Assembly (NCBI GenBank): GCA_963930645.1
Contig: OZ005649.1
Location: 76,846,626 to 76,910,625, forward strand
Length of the DNA: 64,000 nucleotides
Direction: 5' to 3'
Source of the DNA: Salticus scenicus
Taxonomy: Eukaryota; Arthropoda; Arachnida; Araneae; Salticidae
In this document: piece after piece, positions 22,985 through 34,903 of the stretch
How positions within the stretch are numbered: the first letter of the stretch is position 1
Layout: each line of letters opens with the position of its first letter
Notes under the pieces: generated by a model
Told to the model about the DNA's origin: nothing
The model's input: only the letters and a program-made list of their open reading frames with translations
The model's database searches: none
Position numbers and translations under genes: made by a program

Positions 22985-24995
22985 CGTACGCTGCGCTGGA
23001 AATTGCGCAGCGTAAAGTTCAAACAAAAAGCAAAATATGCATTGCAGCTGACGGACAGAAGTTTCAACATCGATACTTACATACTGCTTTTACCAGTGTA
23101 GCTGCATGCGTTCAGCAGTTAGAGTGAGAACAGACTTTTGTGAGTATCCTGTAATTTGTTTATATCTTAATGAAATCCTAATGGAATCTATTTCATGCCA
23201 AGATTATTACAACAAAAAAAGTATTAAAATTAAATCATCTCTTTCGAAGTTAAAAGCTAACAAATTTCAACAACAACAGCAATGAGAAACATGGTTTGTA
23301 TTGAGAACCTCTTCCTTTATGAAGTCGGTTTAAAACGTCTATGCGTTAATCGATGTGACCGCTTACAATAACCATACATTGAATTTTACATAAATTTCAC
23401 CCGCTACGCTACAACATATTCAATGTCGTTCAAGTGTGCACAAAATAGGATATTGTGAACAAACAAATGCACGTTTAAGCGTTCTGTTTTTAGCATTAAT
23501 ATCTAAACTATCTTTTCGTACTAAATCGATGATGCTCTGTAATTTTATAATTCACTTTTTTTCCCTATTTTGAACTGTTTCCGAGATAGGAACGCTAACT
23601 CCACTGTTTTCCACCAGCTGGCACTGTAGGCTGTTGAATCGCGTAGCACATCTCCTCTTTACTATACCTACATACCACTTTTATGACTAGGCAGCAGTTA
23701 AAGGAGTCGGGACTGACTTTTTTGAGCACCCTGTATTTCCTTTTGATCGTAAATATATTACAATGAGACGTATTTCAGACCAAGACTTTTACAATAAAAC
23801 AAAAAGTATCAAAATCGGATCATCCGTTCAGTAGTTATGAGCTAACAAACAAAAACAAAAACAAAAAACACACGCTTGGAATTGAGAACCTCCTCCTTTT
23901 AGAAGTCGGTTAATCAAAGCATCTCTCACGAAGTTATAAGCTTACAAACACCAACAACACATAGGTCGAATTAAGAACACCCTCCTTTCTGAAGTTGTTT
24001 GAAAACGACTTTGCACTAATCGATGTGATCTCTTACAGTAACAGTACTTTGAACCACAGAGCATACGTGTCATCCGCTACGCTGCAAAGTGTGCAACGTA
24101 GTTCAAGTGTGCACAGTGTATGAAATTGCGAACAAACAACTACACGTTTTAAGCTTTCTATTTTTAACAATAATGTCTAAATACTGTCTTTTTGTAGTAA
24201 ATCGATGATGCTCTACAACTTCATAATTAACTTTTCTCCCATCTTGAACCGCTTTTGAGATAGTAGCGCTAATTCCGCTGTTTTTCACTAGATGGCGTTT
24301 TATTTTCTTTAGATGGTAAAGATATTACAATGGGACCTACTTCAGAACAAGATCTTTACAACAAAACAAAAATTATCAAGTAACCATATTTTGGACTACA
24401 TAGCGTATATCTCACTAGCTACGCTACAACGTGGCAGTCTAGCTCAAGTGTGCATTGTGTAAGAAATTGCGAACAAACAAATGCACGTTTTTAGCATTCC
24501 ATTTTTAGCATCAATGTCTAAACTACCTTTTTGTACTAAATCGATGATGTTCTGCAATTTTATAATTCACTTTTTCCCCCTGTCTTGAACCGTTTCCAAG
24601 ATAGGAACACTAGCATGAATGTCTAAACTACATTTTTGTACTAAATCGATGATACTCTTTAACTTTGTAATTCATTTTTTTCTCTAGAACCGTTTTCAAG
24701 ATAGGAACACTAAATCTGCTATTTTCCACCAGGTGGCGCTACAAGCGGTTTAACCTTTTACTGCATGGCTACTTTGCTATACTTATATACCATTTTTATC
24801 ACTATAGCTGCAGGCGTTTAGCAGTTAAAAGAGTTGGGACTGATGTTTTTGGGCAAGAAAACCAAAAATATGAAAATCGGAGCATCCGTTCAGAAGTTAT
24901 GAGCTAACAAACATTAAAAAGAAAAAAAAAAAAAAACCATACGGTTTGAATTGAGAACCTTCCTTCTTTTTTGAAGTCGGTTAAAAAGAAAAAAA
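22985..24995 (+). repeat. Tandem cluster of dispersed repeat H (LINE/SINE tail-like)
   Basis: Three to four partial copies of a unit of about 600 bp lie head to tail. Shared blocks are CTACGCTACAACGT-like text, TACTAAATCGATGAT, GATAGGAACGCTAACTCC, CCACCAGATGGCGC-like text, CATCCGTTCAGAAGTTATGA, AGCTAACAAACA and a final GAAGTCGGTTAAA. A further copy lies at 54541-55015. An oligo-A-rich stretch before the constant AAGTCGGTT end resembles the 3' tails of non-LTR elements; that class is inference. A perfect 9-bp palindrome ACGCTGCGC/GCGCAGCGT lies at 22987-23012. Open frames are accidental. Confidence 0.7.
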
Positions 24996-24999
24996 AGAA

Positions 25000-25000
<1 letters not shown>

Positions 25001-25065
<65 letters not shown>
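25001..25065. repeat. (TG)n microsatellite
   Basis: About 32 uninterrupted TG units directly after the tail of repeat H. The minus-strand threonine/histidine frame is a translation of this tract. Confidence 0.95.
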
Positions 25066-25069
<4 letters not shown>

Positions 25070-27293
25070 AATGCAGCAAATTTTCTTTAAATGGTCGTTC
25101 AAAGGTACTATTGAATATTACTTTATAAATATAGTGGTGGAAGAATCAGGAAAAAAATTGGTGTAACAGGGTTTGTAAACGTTAAGAAAGTAGGATTTGT
25201 AGGATTTTTTTCGAATCCTGAGATTTTCTCATGGGTGGCTTATCACAAAATTAAAATATTTTTAGATATGACTATTCGTGTGACAACAGAAAGCATGAAT
25301 TTAAAAATATAATGAATATAAAAAGCACCTTAAATTTCGGATAGTGTATAATTATATTATTTTAAGTATCACGCCAATGAAAATCACATTTCATAATTCT
25401 AATTGTGTAAATCTTGTTTGGTTTCTAATAGATAATTCATCTTTATTACATGAAATAAAATTTTATGAGATTAATTCCCGTTATAAATTAGTTTCTTAAT
25501 TATAATCTGTTTTGTGAGTAAAATGAAATTTTATTTTGCTTCCTTTTATATAATGCATATTTATAGCATATTTTACTACTTATAGGAACAAACTGAAAAA
25601 TGAATTGCAAGTTATTCAGTCATTGATACCGTCATTAGAGATGAAAAATGATTTTGTTTAGTATTCAAGATATTGTGATCCAGATAGAGCCATAAAACTA
25701 ATCGCATAAGCATTATCATTTAGAAGAGATTTATAGTTAATATTAGGACTGCTTTATGACATCAAATGTAACTTACTTAAAATATTATAAAAATATATCT
25801 CTCAAACTAAGAATTTCAAGTTTTTACGTGATATTTAAATAAAAGTATTCTTTTAAATTCGTCTTTTGTATACAGCCGGCTGTCGTAAATTCGAACTTGA
25901 CTAATTTAAATTTTTGCTTAATTCGTACAAAACCGGAAATTCTGAATTTTGCAATAGCAAAGAATCGTTAAACACGTCTATTAATTTAAGTAATTAAAGT
26001 AATTTTTTTGTAGTATAACTATTATTCCCCATTTCATTTTGTAAAGCAAGATTATTTTATAATATGCAACAAAAGAAATTGCCTGTAAACTGTTAACCGT
26101 ACATTTTAGTGCAACATATAATATTATAATAAACATGCATCCGTTTATATGGTAAAACAAGATCTTCACATAAAAAGTAAAATCATTTAAAAATACAACA
26201 GAAGTCAAATGGGAACTCGCTACATTGCATTTTGCTTTATTATAAAAACATGTATAAAATATTCTTTAGTACATTTGGTAAAAAAATAATCTTCAGATAA
26301 AGCGAAACAAACAAAAATAAATAAATAAAATAAAATAAACCAATTGTCATTTGTAGATAATGCATTTTGCTGCAACTGATGATAATATACTAAATCTTCT
26401 GTACTTCATTTGGTAAAGCAAGCTATTCCGTTAAAAGGCAGCAACATTTAAAAGTAAAATTTAAATTAAATGCTGAGCTGAAAGAACCCCCATTTTAAAG
26501 CTTAAATATCGTTTTAAACCTATAAATGTTACATAGTTGTATTAATGAATAATATTAAGTTTGTTATAATGTGCATAGCTTCAAATAAATTTGCTGTATT
26601 AAAGAAAAAAAAACTAAGGATCAAAAAGTAATTGTAAATTAAATTGCAGTAATTGGTATCTATTACGAAAAAAAAAAAAAAAAAAGCCAAATAACGTTTT
26701 AGCACACAGAGCACAAAAGTGCAAACTTTGGAAAAAATAAATTAATTTTAAAATTACAAAGTCCGTAAAATGATTTATTTCCAAGAAACAACAAACATGG
26801 TTTCTGCGGTTCATATATTTTCTTGACTTTCCCACCACTATATTTACATAACAGTCTTCTATTGCAGGTTTTAGTGAGTCTCTGTGATCAGTTAAAGGGA
26901 TATTTGCATTATAAGTATAATGGTGAAAGAATGAAAAATAAATAAATAAACAAATAACTGGCAGGACCGTGACCACTCTGAAACGGTCTTAAATTAAGTT
27001 TAATTGAAGCTTTAGAAAACATTAATACGTTAGAACATTTACTTAAATTTATAAAAGAAAAAGAAAAGAAAAGAAAGAAAGAAAGAATACTTTGTCTATA
27101 ATTTTAGATCGCTGTTTCGAATAGAAAAATACAACTCTTTTTTAATTACCTTACTAATATATTTTATCATTATTGTAATTAATAAGTTAAAATTGCGAAT
27201 ATATCCAGCTGATATATGTTTCTATAATTTATACCGGTATTTTAAAAAGAATATTTTACCCTATTTAATCGTATACAAAATTTTTTAATTCTT

Positions 27294-27330
<37 letters not shown>

Positions 27331-27388
27331 AACAAAATATCGCTTTTTAAAAATGGAATGACTTGGCAGCTATGATAATATGAATTAG

Positions 27389-27420
<32 letters not shown>

Positions 27421-27535
27421 GTTCTAAAATTCATGAACGTGATGCGTCATTCCATAAATGACAGATGCATATAGTATGTCACTTATTTCATATATGCTTT
27501 TTTATGCGGACTAGCACACAAACCAACACACACAC
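25066..27535. other. AT-rich stretch; weak tandem repetition at 26.0-26.5 kb
   Basis: Between about 25980 and 26480 a degenerate unit recurs three to four times, recognisable by TTTGGTAAARCAAG followed by ATCTTC. The rest is AT-rich DNA with poly(A) at 26668-26685 and 27296-27323. No gene is supported. Confidence 0.4.
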
Positions 27536-27669
27536 ACACACACAAAAAAAAAAATCTTAAAAATTATTTTTTGTTATTTTTTAAGCACAAATTTTCGACT
27601 GATTAACACGTTTTGAAAAGTTCCAGAACACAATTTGACCATTTAAAAACATATCTGTCTGTGTGTGAC

Positions 27670-28160
27670 AAAAAATTTGTGGCGACTGTATCTCAGGACT
27701 TAAGTACAGAATTACATATTAATTTAATAAGTAAATGCACATTTAACTAAATTATTGCCTATCGACTTTTGGTGCCAATCGCTCAAAAGGTGGTGCTGCG
27801 ATACAACGATTTCCACAATTTAAGAGAAGACTACATTTCATGAACTATTGCACAGAACTGTACATATATTTATATGTAGATGCACCTTAACTAAGTCAGT
27901 TTCTATTAACTTTTGATGTCAAGCAATCAACAGGTGTCCCTGCTATGCAGTGTTTTCTGCAGTTTAAGGGAAAGCTATATCTCACGTTTTATTGCGTATA
28001 ATCAAGTAAAACTTGATATATGAGAAGACCATTATGAGACACTATGGTGTTTCAATTTCGATACATATCGGCCAATATGTGGCGCTGCTATACTGCAATT
28101 TTCTTCAAAAACGGGAAGACTATGTTTTAACTTCTATGGCATATAACTGTACGAAACTTG
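27670..28160 (+). repeat. Degenerate tandem repeat, about 145-bp period
   Basis: Unit starts are recognisable as GGTGGTGCTGCGATAC (about 27789), AGGTGTCCCTGCTATG (about 27929) and TGTGGCGCTGCTATAC (about 28078), with a shortened unit before them. Each continues with a TTTCTGCAATTTAAGGGAAGAC-like block. A 73-codon frame crosses the last unit and is not a gene. Confidence 0.6.
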
Positions 28161-28479
28161 AAATGCGAAAAAAGTATTATGAAAACCCATTGTTTAAGAT
28201 ATTATTTATAGAGAATAAGATTGTCTTCATTTAAATATAAATGTTGGTTTTCCCTAAGAGGAAAATAATCAGTAATCACCATGGTAGATAATATTAATGA
28301 ATAAAAGTTTTAATAAATTATTTATACTGCGTAAATTTATATAGAAAATATATAGAAGAAAGTCATGTGGTGACCACTATATACTAGTTAAATTTTGTTT
28401 TCATTATTTTATTTTATGTCAATAAAAATGTATCGAGCAGATTTCAGGATAGTATTTCGTTTAATGTTACTAGATTCTG

Positions 28480-28483
<4 letters not shown>

Positions 28484-28573
<90 letters not shown>
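28484..28573. repeat. Compound (TA)n-(GATA)n microsatellite
   Basis: About 24 TA units followed directly by about 11 GATA units. A minus-strand frame translating to SIYL repeats is an artefact. Confidence 0.95.
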
Positions 28574-28639
28574 AACCAGAATCCTGTGTAAGGAAACCAA
28601 AAGGGAAAAATCATGCATGATCACATATATGAATTAAAA

Positions 28640-29430
28640 CAATAAGTATTTAAAAAACACAAATTAGGTTCTTAAATATCTCTAAATTGATATAATGTTC
28701 ATTAAATCCAAGTAATTTGAAACCAATTTGACAAAGTCTTAACATTTTTAAGACATGCGAAATCTCCAAAAAAGAATAAATAAATAAATAAATAAATAAT
28801 ATAAAGAACTTTAACGATTTAATTTAGAGAGTAAGAAGAAAAAAAAAAGAAAAAGAAAGAAAGAAAGATAGTGAAAGAAAGATGGTTGGTTGATGAAATA
28901 GCTTTAGCAGCTTTTATACCCATCATATTTCCCTGGAGTTTTCTATAAGTATTAACAAGCAATAAGCTTCTTTTTAATATTATAGGCTTAATTTTCGGAA
29001 GGACATTCTTCTTAAAGTGGCTTCTATTAAGCTAAGGAGAAAAGTATGGACCGAATAATCTTTTCATATTAAAAAGGCGTTTTAATTGGAATATGTTTAT
29101 CAAATTTCGGCAGAATGTTTTTTAATGCATGGTGGTTTTCATAAAAATATAAAAATCAGTATTTTTGCCAAATTTCGAAATTTCACACTGAAAGAGGATT
29201 AAAAAAAAAGAAAAGAAAAGTTTTGTTTAAAAAAATATTTTATTTTATTGGCCAAACTTTATATTTATTCTGTCATTTTAATAGAAATTTAGTTCAGTTT
29301 TTGTTCAACAAACTTGTTTTTATGACAAATCTTTATATTTATCTTGTCATTTTAATAGTACTTTTGTTCAAGAAACATTTTTTGTTCAACAATCTTATTT
29401 TGTTGACTAATCTTTATATTTATTTCGTCA
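28640..29430. other. AT-rich stretch ending in a short tandem repeat
   Basis: From about 29250 to 29430 a 75-bp unit (CTTTATATTTATYTTGTCATTTTAATAG-like, then TTGTTCAACAAAC) recurs about three times, and another copy lies near 29875-29945 on the far side of repeat E copy 3. This suggests that repeat E inserted into the array. No gene. Confidence 0.45.
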
Positions 29431-29431
29431 T

Positions 29432-29850
29432 TTTACCATGTTTTTATTAACTTCTATTCTTGTTTGTTTGTTTGTATGTTTATTTGTTTGTCCGGTATAA
29501 ATCTTGCAATCAAATTTTAACTAACTTCCCTACTTCATTTGAAACTTTCACAGTAGCTCAGAACCCGGTGACAACACAATACTTCGAAGTCCGATTTTCG
29601 AATTTTTGATTAGTTTTCTTGTAATTAATTAAAATATGAAAATAATAACATCATAATAGCGTTAAAATAGCCATTAAAATATTAGCTATAATTTAATTGC
29701 TGCAAAAAAAATTACGAGTTTATTTTCTTTCGACATAAAAATAAATACATTTAATTAAAGGTGAACGTTAAAAAATTATAAAAAGTTGTGCTCTATGATT
29801 CATAAGAAAATTTAAAACATTGTATATAAAAAGTTTTTTTTTTTTTTTTT
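29432..29850 (+). repeat. Dispersed repeat E, copy 3
   Basis: This is collinear with 8875-9285 (TTTGTCCGGTA, AACTAACTTCCCTACT, AACACAATACTTCGAAGT, AATTTAATTG). It lacks about 12 bp of the GCTAGACATT core. It appears to sit inside the small 75-bp tandem repeat. Confidence 0.7.
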
Positions 29851-30232
29851 AATCTTATAATTATTAATTGTAATTTTGTTCAGCTTTTATTCAACAAACT
29901 TATTATGTGGACTAATTTTTATATTTATTTTGTCATTTTTTAGTAATTTTAATCAGTTAACCAAATCAACATGTTTCGATTAACCAAACAATGTGGTTGA
30001 AGGAAGAATATTTGTTACTGCATAGTCTGATAAGCTACTTTATAGATCGCTCTGTAAACAGTCAATGAGTGAAAGAAGTGACGAATTAATTGAACTGTTA
30101 GTTTAATTTAAAACAAATTGTTAAATTAAAAACTTATTCTTTAAATCAAGGAAACGTTTTAGTTAAAACGAAAAAATAATTGAATTCTAATAACGAAATT
30201 TTAGTTGATTCTACAAATTAAAAAAAAATTAT

Positions 30233-30279
<47 letters not shown>

Positions 30280-30284
<5 letters not shown>

Positions 30285-30712
30285 CCAGTGATTAACACTT
30301 TTAGAGCAATCTCAGGTGTTTTTAATGTTCTGGTCATCAGAAAATATTTTTAGACATCTTAAGTTTGAACATATGGCATGAAAGACATTTGGAACCACAT
30401 ATATGTTAAAATATATACATTTGATAAAAATTATTTTTTTTTTTTATGAATATTTTTTTTACACCCACTCAATGTTCCAGTAATTGACATTGCCAGTTTT
30501 TCATTTTATCAGTAATTGGCACCCTATGTTCCAGTGTTTAACACCGTTAGTTATTCATTTTACTAGTTATTAGCACCCTATGCTCCAGTGTCTGACAAAA
30601 AATGCTGAAATTCTTATATATAAATTTTTGATTTTATTATTTTTCTTATTTATTAATTATTTCGCGATAGATGTCAATTACTGGAGCATGCCAATCATTG
30701 GAGCACCTACTC
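30280..30712. mobile_element. 433-bp TA-flanked element (family G), copy 2
   Basis: This is collinear with 19332-19759. It starts GGGTACCAGTGATTAACAC and ends in ATTGGAGCACCTACTC, with TA on both sides. The left flank is a (TA)n microsatellite (30239-30279), so the element used a TA inside the microsatellite as target. The motif CCAGT-N-ATT is again repeated internally. Confidence 0.75.
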
Positions 30713-30745
30713 TATATAGATTAATAAAATTTCGTTATTTTAAAA

Positions 30746-30753
30746 AAACTTTT

Positions 30754-30801
<48 letters not shown>
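30746..30801. repeat. Poly(T) tract followed by (TG)n
   Basis: About 25 T residues followed by about 13 TG units, just downstream of family G copy 2. The apparent frame through it is low complexity. Confidence 0.9.
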
Positions 30802-32870
30802 ATCAGGGTTACTACGCTTTATAAATGCATATAAAGTACTTTTAAAATCTCTCATTGCAATGCATTTTCAACATATATCATCTTTAAAAAAATAAATTTT
30901 AATCCTGAAAATTCTCTTCCTTGAAAAAATCGTACTACTTCTTTAACTTTCTATCAGTTGAGACAAAACATACAAAATGTATTTTTATATTATATAGATA
31001 TTAAAATATAGAAATTATTATTTTCAGTTGTGTACTTTGTATATCACCCTTTCTTGTATGGATAAGATATGTTGTTTTGTGTTTTCAAAAGAAAATCGAA
31101 TTGCATTTTGTTCGAGAGACGTGACACCCAGAAGATTTCTATTTCTATAAAAATGTGTGTAAGACATATTTTGTTCATGACAAAATAGAAGATTTAACGC
31201 TTGTTTGAAAACTGACTTATTTGATAAATTCTTTGCCGAATACGGAATGTGATGAAATTTTCAAAACGTGATATGTTTAGAATTATAATAGAAAAGATAA
31301 ATGATGGACACAAAATTGTGTTCTCGTTAAATCAAAGTCGGTAAAAGAATATATATATACATACGTATATATTATGGTAAAATTTGTATTTGCGCTTAAA
31401 TTAAAAAAAAAAAATATGGATACAAAAAATGTTTTTGAGTATACTTGAAATACTAGATGCGTTATCGAAGTACTATTCACTGCGGTGTAAAATTTCATAT
31501 AAAATTAGGCTGCATCTAATAACTTGGTTATAATGAAGTCATTATTTTATTATTAGTACTAGTAATTATTATTTTCGTTTATTTTTATTACACTTTGTTA
31601 TTTTTTCTTTCTATATATATATATATATATATTAAGTTATGTTGCTGCTTTCCCATTGCATATGTGCCTATTATTTTTCACAAGTGAAAAAAAGTTCCTT
31701 ACTTGTAATTACTTAAATAATTTAATTAACTAGTTACGAAATTGGATTTGTGAGTCGTTGTGGCAAATTATTCATCTGCTAATTTTTTGTTCGCGTACGT
31801 ATCATCATACTATATATAATATAAATGATGTAGCATAATGCAAAACTGGTAGAAACATTTAAAACTGATAACTTCTATTGTATTTGTGAAGACTGAAAAA
31901 ATAAGTCAGAGCTTAAAATATATGCAAGTTAGAACTTAAAATATATGAAAAAAGATATATATATATATATGAAAAATGAAAACAATAGATATAGATAATA
32001 TATATAGATTTATATATAGATTTATATATACAATCCAAAAATATATAGATATAAAGATAAATATTATTTTATTGCAAATTTTTAGCTTGGATTTTGACAG
32101 GTTTCTCCTGCAGTATTCTGTGTTATGAAATTCTCAATATTGAGCACCCGTAAACATTTTTCGATAAAATTGATTTTTTTTTATATATTTTGTATTTTTG
32201 TTTAGATTCCAATTCGTGTCAGGCTGCTTCGAGAATAGAATTTCAGATTTTTCTTTAAATATTTTTAGACAAAAATGTTAAATTCCAATAGAAGGGATTG
32301 ACATGTGCTTTGAATTGAATATAAACTATTGTCTGTTTTGAAAAGTTTTTTTTTTTTTTTTTTTTTTTTTTTCTTCCTACTTGATACTATCATATTCGTT
32401 TTTTAATTAAAATGTAACCAATTTGAAATTCTGGCACAAAATCGATTTAAAAAAATACAGTAATTTTTGAAAACTAATATTTATTTAAGTAAAATGAATC
32501 ACATAAAAGTAATTTAAGATAAACTACGGTTATTATGTTTTCAGTTGCCAACTCATTCTTTTGTCAATTATAATAGGACTGTAAAACTGGAAAAAAAACT
32601 TAAGAAAAAGAAAACTGCAAAGAAAAAGGAAGAAATGTTTTCTACTAAAATATTACTTTAGAAGAAAAATATTCTTCTCTTTTGCCTTTTAATTTTTGCA
32701 GTTTCATTTGTATTTTTCTCAATTATTTTTTTCATAACAAAGGTATTTAATTTATGTTTTTTTCTAAAGTTTCAGTATCTGTTTTACCAATTTACTTTTG
32801 CATTTTCCTACGTTATAACATAAGTTTTATGTAACTAGAATTTTTTGCGTATTAATATAACCAACCATTT

Positions 32871-32909
<39 letters not shown>

Positions 32910-33030
32910 GAAGTATTTGCAGTAAATTATTAAGCGTAGTACATAATTAATTATATACATAATTATTTGTATTTATCTGCATTAATAATAAAATTTCCTG
33001 TATGCAATGCAACACTGTATATTATCACTG
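30802..33030. other. AT-rich stretch without recognisable genes
   Basis: Includes (TA)n at about 31612-31632 and 31957-31970 and poly(T/A) at 32346-32372 and 32873-32907. No convincing frame, exon or repeat partner was found. Confidence 0.4.
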
Positions 33031-33032
33031 TT

Positions 33033-33367
33033 CATAGCCTCCTAAAGTAGATGCCTTCTGCTTGGCTCGGAAACTTGTCAACAGCTCAAGCGGTAGGCAG
33101 TGCCACCTGGTACAGATTGCGCGATCTTTTTATTCAACTGTCACCAAAAATTTTAAGAAGTGATATACGATACATATAATCGACGTTTCTTCGATTATAT
33201 TCGCCTTTTATATATATCAAATTCCACTTTAAAAAAAAAAAAAAAAAAAAAAATGGTGGCTGCTGAATAAAAAAGTAGCGCAATCAGTACCAGATGGCGC
33301 TGTCTACCGCTTGAACTGTTGTCAAGTTTCCAAGCCACGCGGAAGGCATCTAGTTTAGGAGGCTATG
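33033..33367. mobile_element. MITE-like inverted repeat, about 122-bp arms
   Basis: Arms at about 33033-33155 and 33250-33367 are reverse complements at roughly 85-90 percent. They start CATAGCCTCCTAAA and contain GATGCCTTC, GGAAACTTG and TCAAGCGGTAG. The spacer of about 95 bp is AT-rich with a poly(A) tract. No target duplication was identified beyond a possible short one, so the superfamily is not assigned. There is no protein. Confidence 0.75.
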
Positions 33368-33379
33368 CAGAGATTCACA

Positions 33380-33595
33380 TACAACGAGGTGACCTAGATT
33401 CCCCAAATAATAATGCCGAGTATACTTTTATAAGATGTGTTTATGCACGGAGCATGATTTTCGATTTTATTTTTTCTATTTCTATTTCTGAATTATTTTA
33501 TGTTTTCTTTTTCCCAGATTATCTCAAACCTATCCAAATCCTTGCAAACAATAATACGCTATAGTTAAAAATCGTGGCAATATACAGAGTAATAA

Positions 33596-33635
<40 letters not shown>

Positions 33636-34028
33636 CATAAAATGTAAATAGCTCACAACAAGTCTCAAGTTAAAATAAAACACGACTCTTCGCCAGACGA
33701 GCAAGGCAGTCAGGAGTGTTGCAAACAAAGCGCTTCCGCTTTCAAAATTGTGAAGCGCGTCAATCTCTTTCTCTATTTTATTTTATTTTATTTCCTTTTA
33801 TTTTTTTTCTAAACTTAAACTATTTTATGAATTATTTAAATTTTGATTTATACTGTTTGCACAAAAGATATGTGTATGAATTTCTCAATTTAGAAATTAG
33901 TTTTTAGAAGAAATTTGAAAATTTGCACTATATTTGTACATAAAAGAGGTATTAATTACTTTTTATAAATAGTTTCACAAGTTAATTCAAGAAAAATATT
34001 CCGAAATATATCATATATTTTGCTGCCG

Positions 34029-34059
<31 letters not shown>

Positions 34060-34480
34060 TGTAAGACCTATTTGACATTGTCTGTCTTAATTTGCTCTTC
34101 ATACGCAATTCTCAAGGCGTAGATTAGTAAGTTCCCGAGAGAATATTGGTAAAGAATTATATTTATTAATTCGACACTTTATTTATTCTGTGGGTGGGTG
34201 TGGACGGGGGGGGGCATGTTTACTCGTCATGTGACATGTGCATATTTTTATGGATACTTCGAAATTTTACAACAAATATCGTGTATACAATTTCGTGTTA
34301 AGAATAAAAAATAAAATTAGAAAATAAAAATAAAAATCTCTACTGAAGTGGTGAGTATCTCTAAGTATGGTCCCTTCACGAGCATTAAAACTATGGATGA
34401 AATTCTGTCTTTGACAGAATTTGATTTAGTACGACAGAACTACTTATATTTGTATTATAACACCCTTTAAAGAAAAAAAA
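33380..34480. other. AT-rich stretch with poly(A) tracts, no gene
   Basis: Poly(A) tracts at about 33600-33634 and 34031-34059 and a G-run near 34208. Two short plus-strand frames have no domain. Confidence 0.4.
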
Positions 34481-34482
34481 AA

Positions 34483-34755
34483 TGAAAACACTAGTCTTAT
34501 CAGGAAATATTTTGCCGAGACCCGTTGACTCTGTGATCAGAGTACACTACTACGAACCTGAAAGTTGTGAGTTCAATTCTCACTGATGGGAAGTGAAAAT
34601 AAATAATTAAAATATCTGAAAACACTAGTTTTAATAATGAGGAACTATTCAGTCAAGTCCCATTGGCTGTATGGTCGGATTACACAACTATGAACCCAAA
34701 GGTATTGAGTTCGATACTCACCGATGGGCAATGGAAAAAAAAGTATATAAAAGTT
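34483..34755 (+). mobile_element. Tandem dimer of a tRNA-derived SINE-like unit
   Basis: Two copies of a unit of about 135 bp, each opening with TGAAAACACTAGT. Each has a 70-nt tRNA-like block (34521-34590 and 34659-34728). In the second, CCCATTG pairs with CGATGGG as an acceptor-like stem, TGTATGGTCGGATTACA forms a D-arm-like A box, and TGAGTTCGATACTCA forms a T-arm-like B box. The anticodon arm is weak in both, so neither is likely a working tRNA. Pol III box A/B plus an A-rich tail fits a tRNA-derived SINE. It could also be a duplicated tRNA pseudogene. Confidence 0.55.
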
Positions 34756-34903
34756 TTTACGGATTTCACAAAATGTTTTAAGATAAAGTAAGAAATTAAA
34801 TGGTAAAATTGGATATTGGCAGGCATTTTCGAAGTGGAAAACTATAAATTGGTATGAACAAACTCAAGTTAAGAGTTAAATTGTAAACACATGTCATTGT
34901 TCT

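Noticed and set aside
34521..34728. Two functional tRNA genes
   Set aside because: Acceptor-, A-box- and B-box-like parts exist, but the anticodon arms do not pair properly, and both lie in a duplicated repeat unit.
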